Source of the DNA: an uncultured Parabacteroides sp.
GTDB taxonomy: Bacteria; Bacteroidota; Bacteroidia; Bacteroidales; Tannerellaceae
DNA length: 18,191 nt
Assembly (NCBI GenBank): GCA_900552465.1
Contig: URZO01000082.1
Span: 1-18,191 of the forward strand
Direction of reading: 5' to 3'
The notes below the pieces were generated by a model that worked only from the letters and a program-made list of their open reading frames with translations, did no database searches and was not told the DNA's origin. Every line of letters starts with the position of its first letter. Position 1 is the first letter of the stretch. Shown here one piece after another: positions 1 through 6,360 of this stretch. The position numbers and the translations under genes are program-made.

Positions 1-50
1 CCAACCACGTCGATGGTACTGCGTAAAAGTGGGAGAGTAGATAGCCGCCG
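1..50 (+). rRNA. rrf: 5S ribosomal RNA, 3' end only (partial)
   Basis: The first ~50 bases match the conserved 3' part of bacterial 5S rRNA: GATGGTACTGC, then GTGGGAGAGTAG, ending in GCCGCC. The 5' part lies outside the window, so this is the end of an rRNA operon entering from the left. The exact 3' end is uncertain by a few bases. A rho-independent terminator follows at 73-106, which fits the end of the rrn transcript. Recognition is from known 5S sequences of Bacteroidales, not from a search. Confidence 0.9.
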
Positions 51-72
51 TTTTAAAAGCGAAAGCGATGTG

Positions 73-106
73 AAAGAGGAATCAGTCGAAAGATTGGTTC
101 CTTTTT
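73..106 (+). terminator. Rho-independent terminator of the rRNA operon
   Basis: AGGAATCA at 77-84 pairs with TGGTTCCT at 95-102 (one G-T wobble). Flanking A/T pairs extend the stem, and the right arm runs directly into CTTTTTC. Its position just after the 5S end fits termination of the rRNA transcript. Confidence 0.85.
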
Positions 107-339
107 CTGTTTATGGGAGGTTGATGAGTATGGATATTCTTTTGTGGATATTGTAGAATAATTCCACAGTTGTATTATGTTGTATTTCTAATGAACTATT
201 TCAAAGTTAAAGTATTATATTAATAATTAGGTATGTAATGTTTTTTAACGCCTTAATCGCAACAATGGTACGATTATTTCATTCTTATTTTAGAGATAGA
301 CGTATAGTAAGTTGAAAAGTCAATTATAGATATTAAAAG

Positions 340-1509
340 ATGGTAGGAGAAAGATTGGTCAAGGGGGCTGTGTCCTTACTGGCCTTAATTGTATTAACAA
401 CGGGATGTCGGCATAAGGACGAGCCTTTTAAACCACTTGTCATAGTGAATAAACCGGCGAAGGAAGATGTACAGATTTTTGGTGAATACGTGGGGCGCAT
501 CCGTGCTGCCCGGTTTGTAGAGGTACATGCCCGTGTTGAAGGTTATCTGGAAAAGATGTTGTTTGTGGAAGGAAAGGAAGTGACGCAGAATGAGCCTCTT
601 TTCATTATTAATTCGGCTCTTTATAAGGCTAAGGTCGAAAAAGCCAAAGCTCAGCTAAAAAAGAATGAAGCACAAGCGGCGAAGGCTAAGCGTGATGTTG
701 AGCGTTTACAACCCTTGTATGAGCAGCATGCTGCCAGCCAGTTGGATTTGGATAATGCACTGGCTTCCTTAGGAGATGCAGAGGCCAATATAGCAATGAG
801 TAAGGCCGATCTGGATCAGGCACAGCTTGAATTGAGTTATACAACGGTCAGATCTCCGTTGGCCGGATATATAAGTGAACGTTTTGTAGACGTGGGGGCT
901 TTGGTCGGTCCCGGCGTTAATTCGAAGTTGGCAGCCGTTGTGAAAAGTGATACGGTGTTGGTCGACTTTAAGATGACTGCTTTGGACTATCTGCGTGCCG
1001 AACGTCGTAATGTCAAGTTCGGTGAGCAGGATTCCACCCGCTCCTGGCAGCCGACTGTAACTGTTACCTTAGCCGATGACTCCGAATATCCGGTGAAAGG
1101 TGTTGTCGATTTTGCCGATCCGATTGTTGATCCGCAAACTGGAACCTTCGGTGTACGTGCCGAACTCCCTAATCCGAACCGGAAGCTACTTCCCGGTCAG
1201 TTTACTAAAGTCAAATTGTTGCTGGATGTCCGCGAACGTGCCATTGTTGTTCCCCGTAAAGCTATCTCGATTGAAAAAGGAGGCGCCTTTATCTATGTGG
1301 TCCGCCGGGATAACGTAGCAGAGAAACGATTTGTACAGACTGGACCGGAAATCGGTAATAACATTGTTATAGAGCGTGGATTGGGGGAAAATGAAAACGT
1401 CGTAATCGAAGGCTATCATAAGTTAGTCCCCGGTATGTTGGTACAACCGGTACAGGCCGGCGATGATAAAGCGATTGAAGCCTTAAGAGCAGAGGAGGAA
1501 GGAGAATGA
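340..1509 (+). CDS. RND efflux periplasmic adaptor lipoprotein (AcrA/MexA-type membrane fusion protein)
   Basis: This 389-aa protein is the adaptor of a tripartite RND drug/metabolite efflux pump, bridging the inner-membrane pump and the outer-membrane channel. A hydrophobic signal ends in a lipobox (L19-T-T-G-C23), so it should be lipid-anchored. It is followed by the biotinyl-lipoyl half (about 55-95), a helical hairpin rich in Ala/Lys/Glu (about 95-165), the second lipoyl half with TTVRSPLAGYISE (about 168-180), and a beta-barrel region with PGQFTKVKL (about 285-293). Its stop overlaps the pump start as ATGA, so the two are translationally coupled. The start is uncertain. ATG340 has little Shine-Dalgarno, while an in-frame TTG at 355 lies 5 bases after AGGAG (345-349) and would give a shorter, equally good lipoprotein signal. 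No clear promoter was found in 107-339. Substrate is unknown. Confidence 0.93.
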   Translation: MVGERLVKGAVSLLALIVLTTGCRHKDEPFKPLVIVNKPAKEDVQIFGEYVGRIRAARFVEVHARVEGYLEKMLFVEGKEVTQNEPLFIINSALYKAKVEKAKAQLKKNEAQAAKAKRDVERLQPLYEQHAASQLDLDNALASLGDAEANIAMSKADLDQAQLELSYTTVRSPLAGYISERFVDVGALVGPGVNSKLAAVVKSDTVLVDFKMTALDYLRAERRNVKFGEQDSTRSWQPTVTVTLADDSEYPVKGVVDFADPIVDPQTGTFGVRAELPNPNRKLLPGQFTKVKLLLDVRERAIVVPRKAISIEKGGAFIYVVRRDNVAEKRFVQTGPEIGNNIVIERGLGENENVVIEGYHKLVPGMLVQPVQAGDDKAIEALRAEEEGE

Positions 1510-4500
1510 AGCCGGGATTTTTTATAGACCGTCCCGTTTTCTCGACAGTACTTTCGTTGGTGATCGTGATTGTCGGGATAATCGGATTGGTGATGTTGCC
1601 GGTGGATCAGTATCCACAGATCACGCCGCCGGTAGTGAAGATCAGTGCGACTTATCCGGGAGCAAGTGCCATGACTGTATCGCAGGCGGTTGCCACTCCG
1701 ATTGAACAGGAGTTGAATGGTACGCCGGGAATGATTTATATGCAGAGCAGCAGTTCCAACTCCGGGGGTCTGACTATCACTGTAACCTTTGATGTCAATG
1801 CTAATCCAGACCTTTCGGCGGTGGAAATCCAAAATCGTGTGAAGCTCGCCGAATCCCGTTTGCCGGTCGATGTAGTTCAAAACGGTATCACGGTAGAGAA
1901 ACAGTCCGCCAGCCAGTTGATGACACTCAGCCTGCTTTCGGATGATCCCCGTTTCGATGAAATATATTTAAGTAACTTTGCTACTATCAACGTGTTGGAT
2001 GTCCTTCGCCGTATCCCCGGAGTAGGTCGCGTCTCGAATATCGGTAGCCGTTACTATGGCATGCAGATCTGGGTATACCCGGACAGGCTTGCCAATATGG
2101 GCCTGACAGTGAAGGATCTGCAGAATGCCTTGAAAGAACAGAACAGCGAGTCGGCTGCCGGCGAGTTAGGGAAACAGCCTGTCCTGGATGTTGACATAAC
2201 GTTGCCGGTTACAGCCCGGGGGCGTCTCTCTACGGTCAAGGAGTTCGAGGATATCGTTGTGCGTGCCAATCCCGACGGTTCGATTGTACGTATCCGCGAT
2301 GTGGCGCGTGTCTCGTTAGAGGCCTCTTCTTATTCGACCGAGAGCGGACTGAATGGAAAGAACGCGGCGATCCTTGGTATCTATATGCTGCCCGGAGCGA
2401 ACGCCTTGGATGTAGCAAAGAATATCAAGGATGCCATGAAGGAGATCAGCCAGAATTTCCCGGAAGGGCTGGAATACAAATTCCCTTTTGATGCAACCGA
2501 ATATATATCGCAATCTATACACGAGGTTTATAAGACATTGTTCGAAGCGCTGTTCCTGGTTGTGCTGGTTGTTTTTCTATCCTTGCAGAACTGGCGTGCC
2601 GCTTTGATTCCTACTATAGCCGTACCTATCTCCCTGATCGGAACATTCGGTTTTATGTTGATAATGGGCTTTTCACTCAATATGCTGACATTGTTAGGGT
2701 TGATCCTTGCGATCGGTATAGTGGTGGACGATGCGATTGTCGTCGTCGAAAATGTGGAGCGCTTGATGAACGAAGAGCATCTCACTGCGCGGGAGGCGAC
2801 ACATAAGGCCATGCGCGAACTGTCGGGTGCCCTGATCGCTACCTCTATGGTTTTGGCTGCCGTTTTTGTACCTGTTAGCTTCCTGAGTGGAATCACCGGA
2901 GCTTTGTACCGGCAGTTTTCGGTTACTATTGTGGTATCCGTTTTATTGTCGACAGTTGTGGCATTGACACTTAGTCCGGCTATGTGTGCTATAATATTGC
3001 GACCGAGCAAGAAGAAAAAGAATATTGTCTTTCGTAAGATCAATATCTGGTTGGGCAAAGGAAACAACAAATATGGCCATTTGCTGGAAAAGGCTATTAC
3101 CAATCCCAAGCGTATCCTCGCCGGTTTCGGCATGGTGATTGTCTTTATATTTGTCTTAAACAGGGTGGTCCCGACCAGTTTTATTCCGGAAGAAGACCAG
3201 GGCTTCTTCACCGTCGAGCTGGTCATGCCCGAAGGTGCCACGCTGGAACGTACCCGTAAGGTGACCGACCGTGCCATTGCCTTCCTTGAAAATCTGCCAG
3301 CTGTTGCCTACGTGCAGAATGTGACTGGTAGCAGTACCCGTGTCGGTACTTCGCAAAGCCGTTCCACCCTGACTGTTATTCTGAAACCCTGGGAAGAACG
3401 TAAGTCATCCGGTATGGGTGTGGAAGATGTCATGGAGCAATGCCGCAAGGAGTTCCTTTACTACCCCGAGATACTGGCCTATCTGAACCGCCCTCCTGTT
3501 ATTCCTGGGCTTGGTGAGAGTGGCGGTCTCGAGATGCAGCTCGAAGCACGCGGCGATGCCAGTTGGGAAAACCTGGTGGCGGCAACAGACACTTTCATGC
3601 TCTACGCCTCGAAAGCTCCCGAGCTGACAGGTGTATCATCAGCACTGCAGTCGGAGATCCCGCAACTCTACTTTAATGTAGATCGTGATCGCGCCAAGTT
3701 TCTCGGTATTCCCTTGACGGATATTTTCTCTACGATGAAGGCCTATTTAGGGTCCGTCTATGTGAACGACTTCAATATGTTCAATCGTATATATAAGGTA
3801 TATATCCAGGCCGAAGCCCCTTATCGGGCCACGCGTGAGAACCTGGGCCTTTTCTTTGTTCGTGCACAGAACGATTCGATGGTGCCGTTGACCGCACTCG
3901 GGACAACGAGCTATACGACCGGCCCGGGAACGATCAAGCGCTTCAATATGTTCACCACGGCTGCGATCAGTGCAGTTGCCGCTCCCGGATACAGTTCGGG
4001 GGAAGCAATGGCGGCTATGCAGCAGATCGCCCGTGATCATCTGCCGGAGAACATCGGGTTGGAGTGGAGCGGCCTCTCTTACCAGGAAAAGAAGGCCGGT
4101 GGGCAGACCGGATTCGTCTTGGCACTGGTCTTTCTATTCGTCTTCCTTTTCCTTGCCGCCCAGTATGAAAGTTGGATCGTGCCGATTGCCGTTTTGCTTT
4201 CTTTGCCGGTAGCCGCTTTAGGCGCTTATCTGGGAATATGGGCGACCGGACTCCATAACGACGTCTATTTCCAGATCGGTCTGGTGACATTGATTGGTCT
4301 GGCAGCAAAGAATGCGATCCTGATTGTCGAGTTTGCCAAGGTGCAGGTTGATGCCGGTGTGGACGTTGTGAAAGCAGCTCTCCATGCTGCCCGGATGCGT
4401 TTCCGTCCGATCCTGATGACCTCATTAGCCTTTGTCCTGGGTATGCTGCCGATGGTGCTTGCGAGCGGTCCCGGTTCAGCTTCCCGCCATAGCATCGGAA

Positions 4501-4631
4501 CAGGCGTGTTCTTCGGAATGCTTGTCGCTATTACGGTCGGGATTGTTTTGGTTCCCTTCTTCTTTGTCTTTATCTATAAAATAAAAGGTAAGGTGAGAAT
4601 GGAACGTATCCTTCGTCGAACAAATAAGTAA
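1506..4631 (+). CDS. RND family multidrug efflux permease, HAE1/AcrB type
   Basis: This 1041-aa inner-membrane proton antiporter is full length for the hydrophobe/amphiphile efflux-1 family. It begins with the typical PGFFIDRPVFSTVLSLVIV first helix. Helix 4 carries the proton-relay acidic pair (VVDDAIVVVENVE, D408 and D409), and helix 10 carries the matching lysine (GLAAKNAILIVEFAK, K935). Two large periplasmic segments lie between helices 1-2 and 7-8, giving the usual 12-helix duplicated plan. The gene starts within the stop of the adaptor gene (ATGA, 1506-1509), behind a strong GAGGAAGGAG. No frameshift or missing key residue was seen. It should work with the adaptor at 340 and the channel at 4820. 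Substrates cannot be read from sequence. Confidence 0.97.
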   Translation: MKPGFFIDRPVFSTVLSLVIVIVGIIGLVMLPVDQYPQITPPVVKISATYPGASAMTVSQAVATPIEQELNGTPGMIYMQSSSSNSGGLTITVTFDVNANPDLSAVEIQNRVKLAESRLPVDVVQNGITVEKQSASQLMTLSLLSDDPRFDEIYLSNFATINVLDVLRRIPGVGRVSNIGSRYYGMQIWVYPDRLANMGLTVKDLQNALKEQNSESAAGELGKQPVLDVDITLPVTARGRLSTVKEFEDIVVRANPDGSIVRIRDVARVSLEASSYSTESGLNGKNAAILGIYMLPGANALDVAKNIKDAMKEISQNFPEGLEYKFPFDATEYISQSIHEVYKTLFEALFLVVLVVFLSLQNWRAALIPTIAVPISLIGTFGFMLIMGFSLNMLTLLGLILAIGIVVDDAIVVVENVERLMNEEHLTAREATHKAMRELSGALIATSMVLAAVFVPVSFLSGITGALYRQFSVTIVVSVLLSTVVALTLSPAMCAIILRPSKKKKNIVFRKINIWLGKGNNKYGHLLEKAITNPKRILAGFGMVIVFIFVLNRVVPTSFIPEEDQGFFTVELVMPEGATLERTRKVTDRAIAFLENLPAVAYVQNVTGSSTRVGTSQSRSTLTVILKPWEERKSSGMGVEDVMEQCRKEFLYYPEILAYLNRPPVIPGLGESGGLEMQLEARGDASWENLVAATDTFMLYASKAPELTGVSSALQSEIPQLYFNVDRDRAKFLGIPLTDIFSTMKAYLGSVYVNDFNMFNRIYKVYIQAEAPYRATRENLGLFFVRAQNDSMVPLTALGTTSYTTGPGTIKRFNMFTTAAISAVAAPGYSSGEAMAAMQQIARDHLPENIGLEWSGLSYQEKKAGGQTGFVLALVFLFVFLFLAAQYESWIVPIAVLLSLPVAALGAYLGIWATGLHNDVYFQIGLVTLIGLAAKNAILIVEFAKVQVDAGVDVVKAALHAARMRFRPILMTSLAFVLGMLPMVLASGPGSASRHSIGTGVFFGMLVAITVGIVLVPFFFVFIYKIKGKVRMERILRRTNK

Positions 4632-4634
4632 ACA

Positions 4635-4760
4635 GTCGATTTTCGTCTCCTTAGCCTAAGATGTGCATCTCGCCCTGACAAGATGCGCGTCTTGTTAGGC
4701 TAAGATGTACATCTTGTTAGGGCAAGACGAGTATCTTGTTAGGGGAAGATGGAAATCGAC
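4635..4760 (+). repeat. Five 22-bp palindromic tandem repeats enclosed by an 8-bp inverted repeat
   Basis: A core related to AAGATGTACATCTT starts at 4658, 4680, 4702, 4724 and 4746, a strict 22-bp period. The middle copy is a perfect 14-bp palindrome. The second is fully paired if one G-T is allowed, and the outer copies are degenerate. The linkers (GTTAGGC, GTTAGGG) also place CTTG opposite CAAG, so alternative hairpins between neighbouring units can form. GTCGATTT (4635-4642) and AAATCGAC (4753-4760) form an inverted repeat around the whole array. It lies between the pump stop and the channel promoter. It may be an intergenic repeat family, an RNA structure tuning expression of the channel, or a protein-binding array. 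Confidence 0.85.
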
Positions 4761-4788
4761 AACGCAGGGTCTTTCCTAAAGAAATCCG

Positions 4789-4796
4789 TACCTTTG
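4789..4796 (+). promoter_or_regulatory. Bacteroidetes-type -7 box upstream of the channel gene
   Basis: TACCTTTG matches the Bacteroidetes primary-sigma -7 consensus TAnnTTTG exactly and lies 23 bases before the channel ATG at 4820. A good -33 TTTG is not visible at the expected distance. If used, it makes the channel gene at least partly independent of the adaptor-pump transcript. Confidence 0.55.
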
Positions 4797-4819
4797 TCAC
4801 AATTTAAATAAAAGTAAGT

Positions 4820-6196
4820 ATGAAACGAAATATATATATAGTTCCGGCTTTATCGGTTGCCTTCCTGTTGGCCTTCTCGTCCTGCAAGATCGGGAAGAAG
4901 TATGTCCGTCCGGAACTGGACCTGCCTGCCGAGATTGTGGCGGGGGCCGATACCACATCTATAGATGATATTCCCTGGCAGAGCCTCTACGCCGATACCA
5001 CTTTGCAGCATCTCATTACCATTGCCCTGGAGAACAACAAGGATATGAAAATTGCTGCAGCGAAGATAAAAGAGATGATCGCTGCTAAGCGCATCACCTT
5101 CGCCGACCAGTTTCCTGAGATCGGCGCCCGCATATACGGTCAGAAAGAACGCTTGAATTACGGTGGAGACGATCCGAAGCCCGATCCTGAGTTCGGAGCC
5201 AAACTGACGCTGTCGTGGGAATTGGACCTCTGGGGAAACCTCCGTTGGGCGAATGAAGCGGGGATTGCTGCCTATATGCAGTCTGTCGAATCCCGCCATG
5301 CCCTGCAGATGACTCTGGTTGCCGAGGTTGCCGCTGCCTACTATGAACTTTGTGCGCTCGATCAGGAGTTGGACATTGTTCGTCATACCCTTGCCGCCCG
5401 CCGGGAAGGTCTTCGTTTGGCTAAACTGCGTTTTGAAGGCGGTCTGACCTCTGAAACCTCCTATAGCCAGGCACAGGTGGAACTGGCACGTACCGAGACG
5501 CTGGTCCCTTCCCTTGAAGGTAAAATTAAAATCAAGGAGAGTGACCTCTCTTTCCTGCTTGGACAGTATGCAGGGGATATCCCGCGCGGATTGCCGCTAA
5601 ACGAACAACACCTACCGGAGACATTACCGGTCGGACTGCCTTCAGCTCTGCTGGAACGCCGTCCGGATATGCGCCAGGCTGAACAACGCTTGCGTGAAGC
5701 AAACGCAAAAGTCGGTGTTGCTCAAACCGATCTCTTCCCGAAGATCAGCCTGACCGGTAACCTCGGATTTGAGAGTGACGAGTTAGGTAACTTCATCAAG
5801 AGTCCAGCCTGGTTTCTTGCCGGTGATCTTTTGCAGCCTCTCTTTGCAATGGGAAAAAATAAGGCGAAACTGAAAGCTGCCCGTGCCCGTTACGAACAGG
5901 AAGTGTATGCTTACCAGAAGAGTGTCCTCGGCGCCTTCAAGGAGGTCAACAACGCAATTGTCACGATCCGGACCGCCAAGGAAGTACGCCAGTCTTACGA
6001 GAAACTTCTTACGTCCGCCAATACATACGTAGAGTTGGCGCAACTGCAATACATCAACGGTGTCACCAACTACATGGATGTCCTCGACGCCCAACGTGGC
6101 CAGCTCGATGCCCAGATCAGCCTTAACCGGGCGATGCTCGACGAACTGCTGTCTGCCGTGTATCTGTATAAGGCGTTGGGTGGAGGGTATAACTGA
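4820..6196 (+). CDS. Outer-membrane efflux channel lipoprotein (TolC/OprM/NodT family)
   Basis: This 458-aa protein is the outer-membrane exit duct of the RND pump. The N-terminus is a lipoprotein signal with Cys22 followed by KIGKKYVRPEL, the form of the CxxGPxYxRP start seen in NodT/OprM channels. Two outer-membrane efflux repeats follow (about 55-245 and 270-455), with long alpha-helical barrel segments. Landmarks are WELDLWGNLRWANEA near 135-150 and LLERRPDMRQAEQRLREAN near 275-295, a family hallmark, followed by PLFAMGKNKAKLKAARARYEQ. Length is normal for the family. It is third in the adaptor-pump-channel set but separated by a 188-bp gap holding the repeat block and a -7 box. No terminator is visible between its stop and the operator array that begins 22 bp later. 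It could also serve other exporters. Confidence 0.95.
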   Translation: MKRNIYIVPALSVAFLLAFSSCKIGKKYVRPELDLPAEIVAGADTTSIDDIPWQSLYADTTLQHLITIALENNKDMKIAAAKIKEMIAAKRITFADQFPEIGARIYGQKERLNYGGDDPKPDPEFGAKLTLSWELDLWGNLRWANEAGIAAYMQSVESRHALQMTLVAEVAAAYYELCALDQELDIVRHTLAARREGLRLAKLRFEGGLTSETSYSQAQVELARTETLVPSLEGKIKIKESDLSFLLGQYAGDIPRGLPLNEQHLPETLPVGLPSALLERRPDMRQAEQRLREANAKVGVAQTDLFPKISLTGNLGFESDELGNFIKSPAWFLAGDLLQPLFAMGKNKAKLKAARARYEQEVYAYQKSVLGAFKEVNNAIVTIRTAKEVRQSYEKLLTSANTYVELAQLQYINGVTNYMDVLDAQRGQLDAQISLNRAMLDELLSAVYLYKALGGGYN

Positions 6197-6218
6197 TAGA
6201 ACTCTCATGCCGGATTTG

Positions 6219-6260
6219 AGTGTCAAGAAAATAGACAGTGGTGTCAAATAATTAGACACT
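6219..6260 (+). promoter_or_regulatory. Twin 21-bp palindromic upstream activator sites (first ABC unit)
   Basis: Two abutting 21-bp sites read AGTGTC-N9-GACAGT (6219-6239) and GGTGTC-N9-GACACT (6240-6260). Both have AT-rich centres and lie exactly two helical turns apart. The same pair occurs at 11896-11937. The array ends 54 bp before the -24 TGG of the promoter at 6314, so the sites are centred near -111 and -90 of the predicted start. This is the usual place for enhancer sites of sigma-54 activators. The cognate regulator is not in the window. Confidence 0.8.
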
Positions 6261-6280
6261 CATGCAGATATATTTTATGT

Positions 6281-6356
6281 TTATGTGATTGATTATTTGT
6301 TTGTTATGCTGTTTGGCATATTTTTTGCTGTTTTTATAAAATAACCAATCACATAA
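6281..6356 (+). repeat. 16-bp inverted repeat flanking the sigma-54 promoter
   Basis: The left arm at 6281-6296 (TTATGTGATTGATTAT) and the right arm at 6341-6356 (ATAACCAATCACATAA) are reverse complements with one mismatch. The 44-bp space between them holds the -24/-12 promoter. The left arm lies between activator sites and promoter, and the right arm starts at about +2 and ends 4 bases before the start codon. It may be a pair of operator sites, a looping element or a cruciform. The second sigma-54 locus lacks it. Confidence 0.75.
6314..6328 (+). promoter_or_regulatory. Sigma-54 (RpoN) -24/-12 promoter of the permease-permease-ATPase unit
   Basis: TGGCATATTTTTTGC has GG at 6315-6316 and GC at 6327-6328, the required GG-N10-GC spacing. 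It matches the sigma-54 consensus TGGCAC-N5-TTGC in all but one of the fixed bases. The expected start is near A6340, giving a short leader before the ATG at 6361. The call is supported by the upstream palindromes and by the same arrangement, with identical spacing, at the second locus. Confidence 0.8.
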
Positions 6357-6360
6357 GGAT

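Noticed and set aside
264..280. TGGTAC with a downstream TTTC before the RND adaptor gene, resembling a sigma-54 promoter
   Set aside because: The -12 GC is missing, and there are no AGTGTC/GACACT palindromes upstream, unlike the two accepted loci.
107..339. Search for a promoter and small genes between the rRNA terminator and the RND adaptor gene
   Set aside because: Only near matches to the -7 box were found (for example TATTTTAG at 286-293), with no -33 element and no convincing small gene. Nothing was called.
2528..3277. Long minus-strand reading frame (249 aa) opposite the RND pump gene
   Set aside because: It lies wholly antisense to a well-supported pump gene, has low-complexity Ser/Thr/Ile/Lys composition and no recognisable domain. 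It is a shadow of the real gene.
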